Of a stretch of 64,000 nucleotides of DNA, positions 9,832 through 18,229 are shown piece by piece. This DNA comes from Treponema berlinense (lineage in GTDB: Bacteria > Spirochaetota > Spirochaetia > Treponematales > Treponemataceae): NCBI RefSeq assembly GCF_900167025.1, contig NZ_FUXC01000005.1, positions 98,520-162,519 of the forward strand, given 5' to 3'. A program made the translations under genes and the position numbers. How positions within the stretch are numbered: position 1 is the stretch's first letter; each line of letters starts with the position of its first letter. The notes beneath the pieces are model-generated. The model saw nothing but the letters and a program-made list of their open reading frames with translations. It was not told where the DNA came from and ran no database searches.

Positions 9832-10245
9832 ATGTGGATTTTATTTGCAGTCGGCTCATCTGTTTTTGCAGCCTTAACTTCGATTCTTGCAAAGGTTGGG
9901 ATTGAAGGTGTAAGTTCAAACCTTGCAACTGCCATAAGAACATTTGTTGTGCTTTTGATGGCATGGGGAATGGTCTTTCTGACGCACTCTCAAGACGGCA
10001 TTTTCAATATTGGAAAGCGCAGCTGGATTTTTTTGATTTTATCCGGACTTGCGACCGGAGCGTCCTGGCTTTGTTATTACAAGGCTTTGAAAATTGGGGA
10101 CGCGTCAAAAGTTGTTCCAATTGACAAGATGAGCACTGTTTTGACTTTAATTCTTGCTTTTGTATTTTTACACGAGCAGTTTACCTTAAAATCGCTGGTC
10201 GGCTCGATTCTTCTTGCCGCAGGAACTCTTGTGATGGTTTTGTAG
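9832..10245 (+). CDS. EamA/DMT-superfamily half-size transporter
   Basis: Small inner-membrane protein of 137 residues with about five hydrophobic segments forming a single EamA repeat. Standard DMT exporters have two such repeats in one chain; single-repeat members work as dimers, like small multidrug-resistance proteins. Features seen are an N-terminal FAALTSILAKVGIEGV, a central GLATGASWLCYYKALKIGDASKVVPID (the classic EamA signature region) and C-terminal LHEQFTLKSLVGSILLAAGTL. The substrate is unknown. It is preceded by its own promoter and followed by a hairpin terminator shared with the convergent DUF308 gene. Confidence 0.85.
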   Translation: MWILFAVGSSVFAALTSILAKVGIEGVSSNLATAIRTFVVLLMAWGMVFLTHSQDGIFNIGKRSWIFLILSGLATGASWLCYYKALKIGDASKVVPIDKMSTVLTLILAFVFLHEQFTLKSLVGSILLAAGTLVMVL

Positions 10246-10301
10246 ATTTTTTCTTTTTATTTTTATGAAGAATTTTGAATTGTTAAGATTTTTTGAAACA
10301 A

Positions 10302-10351
10302 AAAAAACAGTCCGGACTGCCATTTTTATGTCAACCTTGGACTGTTTTTTT
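10302..10351. terminator. Bidirectional terminator
   Basis: Stem AAAAAACAGTCC/GGACTGTTTTTT (10302-10313 with 10339-10350) between two convergent genes, with A and T runs on both sides. Confidence 0.7.
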
Positions 10352-10355
10352 ATGG

Positions 10356-10961
10356 TTAGATATTTTCAGTGTTTTCGTCAGAATCAGTTTTTTCTGAATC
10401 GTCAGGGTTTTCGGTTACGACAGAATCTGGAACAACGGTGATTGGACGGTTTCTCCACTGCAAAAATGCGCTGAAAACGCCTGCAAAGATTAAGAGCGCA
10501 CCGCAGATTCCCACGATTATGCCTCCTGCCGTTTTTGAAGGAATGATAAAAAGTGCGATCGCAAGAATTACAAGAACTATGGTTTCGATTAAAGACTGTT
10601 TTATCATAATGCCGTTGCGGTGAAGTTTTAAAATTCCATAAACTTCAAGTCCTGCAGAAACGAGCAGATATCCGCCAAGCACGTATGCCATAATTTTCCA
10701 TATGATTGCCGCTGTTACAATAGGCAGAATAACAGCAACGGTTCCTACAACAATGCTTAAAATTCCGCGGATTGTCATCATAAGGCGATAATCCGGATCC
10801 AAAACAAGGTTTCTGGTTGCAACCATTATAAAAACGCCGTCAATAACAGAAGCAATCCCAAGCATAATTACTGCAAAGGCAATAAAAGTCTGCGGACTTA
10901 GCAGCATTAAAAGTCCGATAACAGCAACTAAAATCGATAATATAAATTTATTTTTATCCAT
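10356..10961 (-). CDS. DUF308/HdeD-like membrane protein
   Basis: A 201-residue inner-membrane protein with about six hydrophobic segments in two related halves (ILVAVIGLLMLLSPQTFIAF..., LVILAIALFIIPSKTAGGI...), the pattern of the DUF308 family that includes E. coli HdeD. The C-terminal tail of about 30 residues is very acidic and Ser/Thr-rich (ENPDDSEKTDSDENTENI) and probably unstructured. The role of the family is unclear; HdeD has been tied to acid resistance. The ATG at 10961 lies 7 nt after a TATATT box, so its mRNA may also lack a leader, although the -35 box is weak. Confidence 0.8.
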   Translation of the reverse strand: MDKNKFILSILVAVIGLLMLLSPQTFIAFAVIMLGIASVIDGVFIMVATRNLVLDPDYRLMMTIRGILSIVVGTVAVILPIVTAAIIWKIMAYVLGGYLLVSAGLEVYGILKLHRNGIMIKQSLIETIVLVILAIALFIIPSKTAGGIIVGICGALLIFAGVFSAFLQWRNRPITVVPDSVVTENPDDSEKTDSDENTENI

Positions 10962-11129
10962 AGTTTAAAATATAATCATACAGTCGGGTTTTAGTCTATA
11001 AAAAATCGGATTAAACTAAAAAATGGCATGCTTATTTTAAAAAACAAGCTTTTGATTACAATTTTCTTTATTTTTAATCAATGCGCCTAAAAATTCCTTA
11101 AAAAATTAGAAAAAAATGCTTTTGTGTGC

Positions 11130-11158
11130 TTGACACAAATATTTAAAAAATATATCTT
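11130..11158 (+). promoter_or_regulatory. Promoter of the tRNA operon
   Basis: Perfect TTGACA (11130-11135), 17 bp, TATCTT (11153-11158), 15 nt before the first tRNA. Confidence 0.75.
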
Positions 11159-11173
11159 AATAGAGCATCAACT

Positions 11174-11258
11174 GGAGCGATGGCCGAGCGGTCGAAGGCG
11201 GCGGTCTTGAAAACCGTTATACAGCAATGTATCGGGGGTTCGAATCCCTCTCGCTCCG
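11174..11258 (+). tRNA. tRNA-Ser (UGA anticodon)
   Basis: Class II tRNA with a long variable arm. Acceptor GGAGCGA pairs with TCGCTCC (11251-11257), G discriminator; anticodon loop CTTGAAA gives TGA, reading UCA-type serine codons. The T loop GGTTCGAATCC is canonical. No CCA is encoded. Confidence 0.95.
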
Positions 11259-11276
11259 TTTCTTTTGATGACGCCT

Positions 11277-11361
11277 GGAGGCGTGGTAGAGCGGTAATAC
11301 AACGGATTGCTAATCCGTCAGTTCCTTACGGGCTGGGCAGGTTCAACTCCTGTCGCCTCCG
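11277..11361 (+). tRNA. tRNA-Ser (GCU anticodon)
   Basis: Class II tRNA with a long variable arm. Acceptor GGAGGCG pairs with CGCCTCC, G discriminator; anticodon loop TTGCTAA gives GCT, reading AGC/AGU serine codons. T loop GGTTCAACTCC. It lies 18 nt after the other serine tRNA. Confidence 0.95.
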
Positions 11362-11400
11362 AGAAACGAACGCTTCCTTCAAAGTGTTGTTAAACTGTTT

Positions 11401-11475
11401 GAGATTGTAGCTCAGTTGGATTAGAGCGCCACCCTGCGGAGGTGGAGGTCGCACGTTCGAATCGTGTCAGTCTCA
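11401..11475 (+). tRNA. tRNA-Arg (GCG anticodon)
   Basis: Acceptor GAGATTG pairs with CAGTCTC with one G-U; D arm GCTCAGTTGGATTAGAGC; anticodon stem CCACC/GGTGG with loop CTGCGGA, giving GCG; T loop TTCGAAT. The arginine CGN box in most bacteria is read by an ACG (inosine) tRNA, so the GCG anticodon is unusual. A strong terminator follows directly. Confidence 0.9.
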
Positions 11476-11485
11476 CGAAAATTGC

Positions 11486-11510
11486 ACCGGTCAAAAGACC
11501 GGTTTTTTTT
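11486..11510 (+). terminator. Terminator of the tRNA operon
   Basis: Stem ACCGGTC/GACCGGT with an AAAA loop, followed by eight or more T. Confidence 0.9.
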
Positions 11511-11622
11511 ATGCCTGTCTTTGTTTTTTTTTCAGTTTTTTATTCAATCAATTCATAAAATTCAATTCAGAAAATTCGCGATAAATAAAATGTTCTTTGC
11601 TTGATATTTTTTTTATTTTTTC

Positions 11623-11651
11623 TTGAAAAACTTTTTTCATTTCGCTAATAT
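11623..11651 (+). promoter_or_regulatory. Promoter of the structured leader and cysteine-cluster gene
   Basis: TTGAAA (11623-11628), 17 bp, TAATAT (11646-11651). Transcription would start near 11658, upstream of the nested hairpin at 11682-11748. Confidence 0.55.
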
Positions 11652-11681
11652 TCCTGCATAAATTTATTTAATTTGGCAAAG

Positions 11682-11748
11682 AAGCCGTAAGAATCTTGTA
11701 AGGAGCAGTTATTCTGCTTGTTACAGCATTTTTACGGCTTTTTTTTTA
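11682..11748 (+). ncRNA. Nested hairpin with T run: candidate attenuator or small RNA
   Basis: An outer 9-bp stem AAGCCGTAA/TTACGGCTT (11682-11690 with 11732-11740) encloses an inner hairpin GTAA..AGCAG/CTGCT..TTAC with a TTATT loop, and the outer arm runs into about ten T. It starts about 24 nt after a predicted transcription start and ends 13 nt before the next start codon. It could be a terminator of a roughly 90-nt RNA or an attenuator for the gene behind it. No known RNA family was recognised. Confidence 0.5.
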
Positions 11749-11760
11749 TGGGTAAAAAAA

Positions 11761-12405
11761 ATGATGGTTGAAAAAATTTTGAATCAACTGAAAGGAACAA
11801 ACGAAGCGGAAATTATTTTGCAGATGGAAAATGCTTACAGTAAGATTGCCATCGAACAGAATAAATGGTACGAAAAATCTTCTTTTACCTGTACGAGCGG
11901 TTGCGGTGAGTGCTGCCGGAATTTTGAGCCGGATTTGCTTGAGTGTGAAGCTCTGTACATGGCGGCCTGGCTTATGGAAAATCAGCCGGAAATTGTAAAT
12001 AAAATTGCAGAGGGAAATTTTCCGTTTGAAAAAAACAAGGGCTGTCCGTTTTGGAATGAACATAATTCATATCATTGTACGATTTACGGTGGCCGTTCCT
12101 GCATTTGCCGTCTGTTTGGCGGTTGTGGAAGCCGCTCTAAAAACGGCAAGATTATGTTTAAACCGTGCAAATTTTACCCGACAGAAAAACTGTCTCAGTT
12201 TAAAACGCCTCTTGCGCATAAAAATTATATGCAGGAAGAAATTTTGAATATTTTTGGAACTGTTCCTCCTGTTATGAGCGATTTAATGGAAGAAGTTGAG
12301 AATTTAAATCCGCAGGATAAACGTACAAAACTGATTCGCGACAGTCTTCCCGAAACCGTCCGCCGCCTAAAATGGATTATTTCGATGAACGGTCAGGCTC
12401 AGTGA
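11761..12405 (+). CDS. YkgJ-type cysteine-cluster protein
   Basis: Cytoplasmic 214-residue protein with the CxxCxxCC-type metal-binding signature CTSGCGECC near residue 44, further cysteines at GCPFW and HCTIYGGRSCICRLFGGCGSR, and KPCKFYP. This is the pattern of the YkgJ family (PF03692), proteins thought to bind zinc or an Fe-S cluster but without a defined reaction. No clear Shine-Dalgarno sequence precedes the tandem ATG ATG at 11761; the second ATG (11764) is equally possible. The gene sits directly behind a hairpin with a T run, so expression may depend on read-through of that structure. Confidence 0.8.
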   Translation: MMVEKILNQLKGTNEAEIILQMENAYSKIAIEQNKWYEKSSFTCTSGCGECCRNFEPDLLECEALYMAAWLMENQPEIVNKIAEGNFPFEKNKGCPFWNEHNSYHCTIYGGRSCICRLFGGCGSRSKNGKIMFKPCKFYPTEKLSQFKTPLAHKNYMQEEILNIFGTVPPVMSDLMEEVENLNPQDKRTKLIRDSLPETVRRLKWIISMNGQAQ

Positions 12406-12562
12406 CGGTTTTTTGTTTTTTTTAATTTGAATTCAATTCATTTTTTTGTTTCTTCTCTTAATTATACGTTTTAAGTTTGAGACCGGTTCTTTTTCTATTT
12501 TCAAAAGCAGTTATTTTTTATATCCTGTATACAGTTGTTTAGAAAAAATATATGGAGTTTTT

Positions 12563-12805
12563 ATGGAAAAAAAGGAAGGAATTCTGGTTTTTAACGAATT
12601 TGACGGAAAATTTGCAATTGCAAAGGACGAACAGAGTTTTCCTTTTACAAACATTGAATTTGGCGACAATTTTGAAGTAAAGATTGGCGATGAATGGGTT
12701 TCGACAAGTTTGCAAATTTCAAACGACGAAAAAGGTAATCTGGTCTTTAAGCTTAAAGGAATAGATTACGAAGGCGACCTGACTGGTTTTGACGCCAGAA
12801 TATAA
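12563..12805 (+). CDS. Small DUF5348-like protein
   Basis: An 80-residue soluble protein starting MEKKEGILVFNEFDGKFAI. The pattern of a short beta-rich fold with G-DEWV-T near the centre and a GFDARI ending resembles the DUF5348 family of small bacterial proteins with no known role. GGAG at 12554-12557 lies 5 nt before the ATG at 12563, which is therefore chosen over a longer frame beginning at 12446. The MATE transporter gene follows after 35 nt and may be cotranscribed. Confidence 0.65.
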   Translation: MEKKEGILVFNEFDGKFAIAKDEQSFPFTNIEFGDNFEVKIGDEWVSTSLQISNDEKGNLVFKLKGIDYEGDLTGFDARI

Positions 12806-12840
12806 CATCACATTTTTTAGGTTTATAAAATTTTTTAACT

Positions 12841-14223
12841 ATGACACTTTTAAATTCTTCTAATTCTCTCAAAAAAAATCACCTTAAGGGTTTTTATAAA
12901 ATTCTCTTTTCAATCGCAATTCCGATTATTTTGCAGAACCTTTTGCAGACTTTCGTCAATATGATGGATACTGTAATGGTCGGACGGCTTGGTTCTGTCG
13001 AAATTGCTGCTGTTGGACTTGGAAACCAGATTTTCTTTATTTTGAATATGGTTGTTTTTGGCGTTTCTTCCGGCTGCTCAATCTTTATTTCGCAGTTTTG
13101 GGGACAGGAAGATTTTAAAGGAATCCGCAAGACTTTTGGAATTATGCTGATTGTCTGCGTTTTCGTTTCGCTGGCTTTTACCGTTGCTGGAATTTTTAAG
13201 CCTGAATTTTTAATCGGGCTTTACACAAGAGATTCTGTTGTTATTCAAAAAGCTTCTGAATATCTTAGAATTGTTGCCCTGAGTTATCCGCTTATGGCTG
13301 TCTCGTTTGCCTGCCAAATGGCGTACCGCAGCACGGAGCATGTAATCTTGCCAATGACGACAACCGCGATTTCTTTTGTTTTGAATGTTGCCGGAAACGC
13401 GATTTTTATTTTTGGTGTTGAAAGCCTTGGTATTCCTCAGATGGGAGTTGCCGGCGCTGCTCTTGCAACTTTGCTTTCCAGAACTGTTGAATTTTTTATT
13501 ACGGTTTTTTATGGCCGCATAAAGAAATTTGAGGCGATTGGTTCTTTTAAGGAAATGACTTCGTTTACAAAAGGTTTTCTGCTTAAACTTTTAAAAGTCG
13601 GCTTGCCTGTAATTTTTAGCGAGACTTTGTGGGGACTTGGAATTTCCACTCAGAATTCAATTTTTGCTCATACTGGAACTGATTCTTTTGCGGCGTTCAG
13701 CATTACAAACACGATTAGCCAGTTAACCTGGGTTGTTTTTATTGGAATGGGAAATGCCGCGGCGATTATTCTCGGTAAAAAAATCGGTGCCGGCGAAAAA
13801 GAAAGCGTGATCGCCTTTACGCACAGATTTTGCTGGTTCTTCCCGATTTTGGGATTTGTAATCGGACTTTTTTTAATTCCGCTGAGCTATTTAATTCCAT
13901 TTATCTTTAACGTTGATGCGCATATTGTAAAAATTGCACAATCCATGCTCTTTGCCCTCGTATTTTTGTATCCGTGGCGGGCTTTTAATATGCTTTTAAT
14001 TGTCGGAATCTGCCGTTCTGGCGGAGATACGATTTTTGGAACCTTGATTGATAATGGCTGGATGTGGGCTTTTGCTATTCCTCTCGGTTATATTGCTTCG
14101 TTTAAGCTTGGACTGCAACCTTACCAGATTTTGCTTTGTCTGGAAACCGAACAGATTTTAAAAACTGTCTGCGGAATCTGGAGAATAAAATCCGGTAAAT
14201 GGCTGCATAAAATTACCGGGTAG
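12841..14223 (+). CDS. MATE family efflux transporter
   Basis: Inner-membrane multidrug/toxin exporter driven by Na+ or H+. The 460-residue protein has the twelve hydrophobic segments and length of the MATE family. The N-terminal half has the family signature PIILQNLLQTFVNMMDTVMV with GRLGSVEIAAVGLGNQIFF, and the second half repeats the fold from about residue 250 (KVGLPVIFSETLWGLG). A TATAAA at 12824-12829 lies close to the start and no strong Shine-Dalgarno sequence is seen, so the start rests on the family alignment. The substrate is unknown. Confidence 0.92.
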   Translation: MTLLNSSNSLKKNHLKGFYKILFSIAIPIILQNLLQTFVNMMDTVMVGRLGSVEIAAVGLGNQIFFILNMVVFGVSSGCSIFISQFWGQEDFKGIRKTFGIMLIVCVFVSLAFTVAGIFKPEFLIGLYTRDSVVIQKASEYLRIVALSYPLMAVSFACQMAYRSTEHVILPMTTTAISFVLNVAGNAIFIFGVESLGIPQMGVAGAALATLLSRTVEFFITVFYGRIKKFEAIGSFKEMTSFTKGFLLKLLKVGLPVIFSETLWGLGISTQNSIFAHTGTDSFAAFSITNTISQLTWVVFIGMGNAAAIILGKKIGAGEKESVIAFTHRFCWFFPILGFVIGLFLIPLSYLIPFIFNVDAHIVKIAQSMLFALVFLYPWRAFNMLLIVGICRSGGDTIFGTLIDNGWMWAFAIPLGYIASFKLGLQPYQILLCLETEQILKTVCGIWRIKSGKWLHKITG

Positions 14224-14224
14224 T

Positions 14225-14566
14225 TTAGAAATTTCCGCCGTTCCAGCCCCAGTTTTTGTAGCCGCTGTAGGTGATGTAGATTTTGTCGCCGGGAATTCCG
14301 AGTTCTTTTTCAAAAATTTCGCAAAGTTTGCCACTCATTTTTGAACTTGACTGCGAATCTATATCGCCCAAAACTTCGACAGAAATAAAAGCGCCTTTTT
14401 CGAGTTTTTTTCCGCCAAAATAAAGGTCATAATTGTCTTCAAAACCGAGCATAAGGTAGCTTTCTGGTTTTCCGAGAATTGCAACGGCTTTTCCGAGCTC
14501 TGCTTTTAAAATGTCGCGTTTTTCCTGTGGAAGAGAAACTGTCACTTTTGAATTTATCATTGGCAT
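14225..14566 (-). CDS. MIF/tautomerase-superfamily protein
   Basis: Macrophage migration inhibitory factor-like tautomerase of 113 residues, the usual MIF size. It begins MPMINSKVTV: after Met removal the second-residue proline becomes the catalytic base. Typical internal features are KAVAILGKPESYLMLGFED, with the conserved lysine and a PESY-like loop, and a C-terminal YSGYKNWGWNGGNF resembling the family's NWGWNG ending. GGAGGT lies 7 nt before the ATG at 14566, so the longer frame to 14629 is rejected. A divergent promoter shared with udp lies at 14600-14645. Bacterial members act on phenylpyruvate-like keto acids; the natural substrate here is unknown. Confidence 0.9.
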   Translation of the reverse strand: MPMINSKVTVSLPQEKRDILKAELGKAVAILGKPESYLMLGFEDNYDLYFGGKKLEKGAFISVEVLGDIDSQSSSKMSGKLCEIFEKELGIPGDKIYITYSGYKNWGWNGGNF

Positions 14567-14639
14567 AAAATGCACCTCCAGTTTTTTGTTAGTACGCACA
14601 TTGTATTTTAATTTTTGGCGAAAAATCAACTGAATATGT

Positions 14640-14645
14640 TATAAT
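14640..14645 (+). promoter_or_regulatory. -10 box of the udp promoter
   Basis: TATAAT preceded by TGT (extended -10), about 55 nt before the udp ATG at 14700. On the other strand TTGATT, 18 bp, TACAAT drives the MIF-like gene, so the two promoters are divergent and overlapping. Confidence 0.55.
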
Positions 14646-14699
14646 GTGAATGCTTATGCGGATTTTGCATGGCGATTTTTATTTTTAAGAGGAAAATTT

Positions 14700-15488
14700 A
14701 TGGTTGATTATGCTGAAGGTTCTGGAAAACAGTACCATACAGGCGTCGGACCTGAAGATATTGGAAAATATGTAATTTTGCCGGGCGATCCTAAGCGGTG
14801 TGCAAAGATTGCCTCTCATTTTGACAATCCTCGTCTTGTTGCGGATGTGCGCGAATACACGACTTATACAGGAACACTCGAAGGCGTAAAGGTAAGCGTT
14901 ACTTCGACAGGAATTGGCGGCCCTTCTGCGGCTATTGCAATTGAAGAACTTTCAAAATGCGGAGCGCATACTTTTTTAAGAACTGGCACTTGCGGTGGAA
15001 TGCAGGAAAATGTTTTGAGCGGCGACATTGTGATTGCAACTGGAGCAATAAGAATGGAAGGCACAAGCCGTGAATTTGCTCCGATTGAGTATCCGGCAGT
15101 TCCGGACATTGAATGTGTAAATGCTCTGATTAAGGCTGCAAAGGACAAAAATATTTCTTATCACGCAGGTGTTGTTCAGTGCAAGGATTCGTTTTTTGGG
15201 CAGCATGAGCCGGAAGTTATGCCTGTAAGCTATGAACTTGAAAATAAATGGCAAGCCTGGCTTAGAATGGGCTGTCTTGCAAGCGAAATGGAAAGCGCCG
15301 CTCTTTTTATTGCAGGAAGTTTTTTGCGGGTAAGGGTTGGTTCGTGCTTTTTGGTTGTTGCAAATCAGGAAAGGGCAAAAAAAGGACTTCCAAATCCGCA
15401 GGTTCACGATACAGAGCTTTCTGTAAGAGTTGCTGTTGAGGGTTTACGGAATCTTATAAAAGAAGATTTGAAAAAAAACGGAAAATAA
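14700..15488 (+). CDS. udp: Uridine phosphorylase-type nucleoside phosphorylase
   Basis: Pyrimidine salvage: splits uridine with phosphate to uracil and ribose-1-phosphate. The 262-residue protein shows the PNP/UDP family order: LPGDPKRC near residue 23 (phosphate binding), [16 protein letters not shown] near residue 68, RTGTCGG near residue 95, and the late MESAALF ribose-binding segment. The GDP and TGTCGG pattern fits uridine phosphorylase better than purine forms, but substrate range should be treated as inferred. AGAGGA precedes the ATG at 14700; the frame from 14646 lacks such a site. The next gene starts at the base after its stop, so they form an operon. Confidence 0.88.
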   Translation: MVDYAEGSGKQYHTGVGPEDIGKYVILPGDPKRCAKIASHFDNPRLVADVREYTTYTGTLEGVKVSVTSTGIGGPSAAIAIEELSKCGAHTFLRTGTCGGMQENVLSGDIVIATGAIRMEGTSREFAPIEYPAVPDIECVNALIKAAKDKNISYHAGVVQCKDSFFGQHEPEVMPVSYELENKWQAWLRMGCLASEMESAALFIAGSFLRVRVGSCFLVVANQERAKKGLPNPQVHDTELSVRVAVEGLRNLIKEDLKKNGK

Positions 15489-16280
15489 ATGGCAGAACGG
15501 CTGGATAAACTTCATTTGGACGGATATTCAATTCTTCAGGATAAAAAAAAGTTCTGTTATGGAATTGATGCCGTTCTTTTGGCGGATTTTGCCTTAAAAA
15601 ATACAAAAAGCAGGATTAAAGATTTTGAGACGAACAAGGATTTTTTGTTTATTGACCTTGGAACTGGAAACGGAATAATTCCAATTCTTCTTGCCGCAAA
15701 AACCGGGCCGCGTGTAAAAATTAAGGGAATTGAAATTCAGACGGAAATTGCAGAAATGGCTTGCCGTTCTGTAAAAATAAATTCGCTTGAAGAACGGATT
15801 GAAATTCTGGAAGGTGATATAAAAAAAATTCCCCAAAATTTAAAAGGCGGATTTGCGCAGGCAGTTGTTTCTAATCCGCCGTATATGGTCGTTTCTCAGG
15901 GGCGTCAGAGCGATAATTTTGCAAAAATGGTTGCCCGCCAGGAAATTTTGTGTTGTCTTGAAGATGTTGTTCGTGCCGCGGATTTTTTGCTTGAAGACGG
16001 TGGAAACTTTTTTATGATTCATCGTGCCGGAAGACTGAACGACATTTTTTTTGCGCTTGAAAAGTCCGGCTTTAAAAATTTTTTTTGGCAGAACGTAAAA
16101 CCTTTTAAGGAAAAGGACGCGACAATGGTTTTGATTATGGCGAAAAAAAATCTGGCGCAAAAAAACAAAACTGAAATTTCTGAAGGTGATGAAAAAGTTC
16201 AGCTTGAAGATTTGATAATTTATGACGAGGAAGGAAAATATACTCAAAAAATTCTAGAAATTTACGGCCGAAGCTCTTAA
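15489..16280 (+). CDS. TrmN6-like class I methyltransferase
   Basis: A 263-residue SAM-dependent methyltransferase resembling YfiC/TrmN6, which makes N6-methyladenosine at position 37 of tRNA-Val. It begins with LDGYSILQDKKKFCYGIDAVLLADFA, a typical start of this family, then the SAM motif FIDLGTGNGIIPILLA (about residue 54), the acidic motif GIEIQ and the catalytic NPPY (SNPPYMV near 129), which marks amino-group methylation of adenine. The ATG follows the udp stop with no gap, so translation is probably coupled. The target in this organism is inferred by family only. Confidence 0.85.
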   Translation: MAERLDKLHLDGYSILQDKKKFCYGIDAVLLADFALKNTKSRIKDFETNKDFLFIDLGTGNGIIPILLAAKTGPRVKIKGIEIQTEIAEMACRSVKINSLEERIEILEGDIKKIPQNLKGGFAQAVVSNPPYMVVSQGRQSDNFAKMVARQEILCCLEDVVRAADFLLEDGGNFFMIHRAGRLNDIFFALEKSGFKNFFWQNVKPFKEKDATMVLIMAKKNLAQKNKTEISEGDEKVQLEDLIIYDEEGKYTQKILEIYGRSS

Positions 16281-16402
16281 AAACGCAATTAAAAAATGAT
16301 ATTTTGTTGATCTTGGAGTTTTCCGTAAAAACTTTATAAAATTCTGTCAAAAAAAAATGAAAAAATAAACGCAAAATTAGCGAAAAAAAATAAATTATGA
16401 TT

Positions 16403-16408
16403 TATAAT
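16403..16408 (+). promoter_or_regulatory. -10 box of the EAL/GGDEF gene
   Basis: TATAAT 26 nt before the ATG at 16434, with GGAG at 16426-16429. No convincing -35 hexamer. Confidence 0.4.
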
Positions 16409-16433
16409 AAATTTGTTATTTTTTTGGAGTTTT

Positions 16434-18158
16434 ATGTTGGTTAAGAATTTTAAAGACATTTCATTCAGTTCTTTTGAAGCTCTTGTTGATATTTTGAGCG
16501 ACTGTACAGATTCATTTTTGGTTTTGCTTGATGTAGAAAATAATTCGGTCTTTATTTCTGAGCAGGCCGGTGCAATATTTGACCTTCCCGGCAAAAAATT
16601 TCATCATGCAACCGACATTTTGCTGAGGCTTGTTGCAAAAGAAGACCAAAGTCTTTTTTCTAATGAGCTGGACGATGTTATTTCCGGAAAAAAAGACAAT
16701 TTTAATTTAAATTATCGCGCTTTGACAAAAAGCCATAATTCAACCTGGGTAAATTTGCGCGGAAAAATAGTCTGCTTTGGCGAAGAAAAAAAATCAATTT
16801 TGGTCGGAAGAATTGAAATTATCGACGATATTATTCAGCTTGACGATGTTTCAAAACTGCCTACAGAAGTTCAGCTCAGAAAAGATTTTGATAAAGTTTA
16901 CAAACAGAAAGAAAAACTCAGCGGATTTATTATGAAAATCGACGTTGACAAAATGGGCGAAATAAATGAGCGGCATGGAACTCGTGTCGGAGATTTTATT
17001 CTTTCTATGATTTCTGATTCTGTTAAACGCAGCATAAAAAACTTTGGAGTTGCGTACAAAATAAACAGCGATGAATTTATCTGCATGAACCTGAAAGGAG
17101 CGACCGCCGTTGATGCGAGTTTGTTCTATCAAAATTTAAAACGCTCCCTTGCCGAAGCTGAGCAGCGGATTGATTATGAAGAAGTTTTTACGGTTTCTGC
17201 CGGTGCAGTTGCGTTTTTTAAGGACAGCGTGCAGCTTGACGATTTGTTAAAAAAGGCAAATTTTACGGTTTCTGTGGCAAAAGAAAAGGGCGGAAACAAC
17301 CTTTCCATGTTCAATGCTACGGATTATTCAAAACATCAGCGCGACTTAAAACTTCAGGAAAAATTGCGCCTTGCAATAAAGAATAATTACGAAGGATTTC
17401 AGATTTTTTATCAGCCGGTTGTGGACGCAAAAAATATTTATCTGGACAGCGACAAGACAATTACAAACGTGATTGGAGCCGAAGGACTGATGCGCTATTC
17501 CTGTCCTGAATTCGGTGTTGTTTCGCCAGAAGAATTTATTCCGATTCTTGAAAAAACCGGACTTATAATTCCTGTGAGCCGCTGGCTTTTTAAAACTGGT
17601 TTTAAGCAATGCTGGGAATGGAATAAGGTTCAAAAAGATTTTCATTTGAGCCTGAATCTTTCGTATATTCAGGTAAAAAAAAGCGACATTTTGACAGATG
17701 TTCAAATGGCTTTGATGAATTCTGGCGTAAAACCGGAAAATATTACGCTTGAACTGACAGAAAGCGGTTATATGGACGATATTCATGAACTGGAAACTTT
17801 GGTTCACAGTTTTAATAAACTCGGATTAAAGGTTGACATTGATGACTTTGGAACCGGATATTCAAATTTGCGCTATTTGCAGTATCTTAACGCTTATACC
17901 TTAAAACTCGACTATTCATTTGTTCATAAGGCGACTGGCGGAGATCAGGGCGACAGTTACGTTATAAAGCACATTACGCAGATGGCGCATGAATTGAACT
18001 TGAAAGTTTGTATGGAAGGAATTGAAGTTGCCGAAGATATTGATAAACTAAAAGTTTATGATCCGGATAAATTCCAGGGATTTTATTTTGGACGGCCTTG
18101 CACGGCTGATCAGTTCCGGGAAAAATATATTCGCTCGGATGTTCGTTTTGACAGATAA
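16434..18158 (+). CDS. PAS-like, degenerate GGDEF and EAL domain protein: probable c-di-GMP phosphodiesterase
   Basis: Cytoplasmic, 574 residues. An N-terminal sensor of about 130 residues has a PAS-like pattern. The GGDEF domain reads INSDEF where GGDEF is expected, so cyclase activity is unlikely. The EAL domain begins EGLMRY in place of EALVR but retains the expected metal and catalytic residues: Asn in LNLSYIQ, Glu in LELTES, the Asp pair in DIDDFGTGYSNLRYL, Lys in LKLDYSF, Glu in MEGIE and the QGF-FGRP ending. It therefore probably hydrolyses c-di-GMP. GGAG precedes the ATG. It ends at a hairpin shared with the convergent symporter gene. Confidence 0.88.
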   Translation: MLVKNFKDISFSSFEALVDILSDCTDSFLVLLDVENNSVFISEQAGAIFDLPGKKFHHATDILLRLVAKEDQSLFSNELDDVISGKKDNFNLNYRALTKSHNSTWVNLRGKIVCFGEEKKSILVGRIEIIDDIIQLDDVSKLPTEVQLRKDFDKVYKQKEKLSGFIMKIDVDKMGEINERHGTRVGDFILSMISDSVKRSIKNFGVAYKINSDEFICMNLKGATAVDASLFYQNLKRSLAEAEQRIDYEEVFTVSAGAVAFFKDSVQLDDLLKKANFTVSVAKEKGGNNLSMFNATDYSKHQRDLKLQEKLRLAIKNNYEGFQIFYQPVVDAKNIYLDSDKTITNVIGAEGLMRYSCPEFGVVSPEEFIPILEKTGLIIPVSRWLFKTGFKQCWEWNKVQKDFHLSLNLSYIQVKKSDILTDVQMALMNSGVKPENITLELTESGYMDDIHELETLVHSFNKLGLKVDIDDFGTGYSNLRYLQYLNAYTLKLDYSFVHKATGGDQGDSYVIKHITQMAHELNLKVCMEGIEVAEDIDKLKVYDPDKFQGFYFGRPCTADQFREKYIRSDVRFDR

Positions 18159-18182
18159 ATAAAAACCGGCGGAAAAATAATG

Positions 18183-18217
18183 GTTTGCGGACTAAAGATA
18201 AAAATCTGTCCGCAAAC
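18183..18217. terminator. Terminator-like hairpin between convergent genes
   Basis: Ten-bp perfect stem GTTTGCGGAC/GTCCGCAAAC with a 15-nt loop, between the EAL protein and the symporter. The T run is weak on the plus strand. Confidence 0.6.
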
Positions 18218-18229
18218 TCTGCATGTTTT

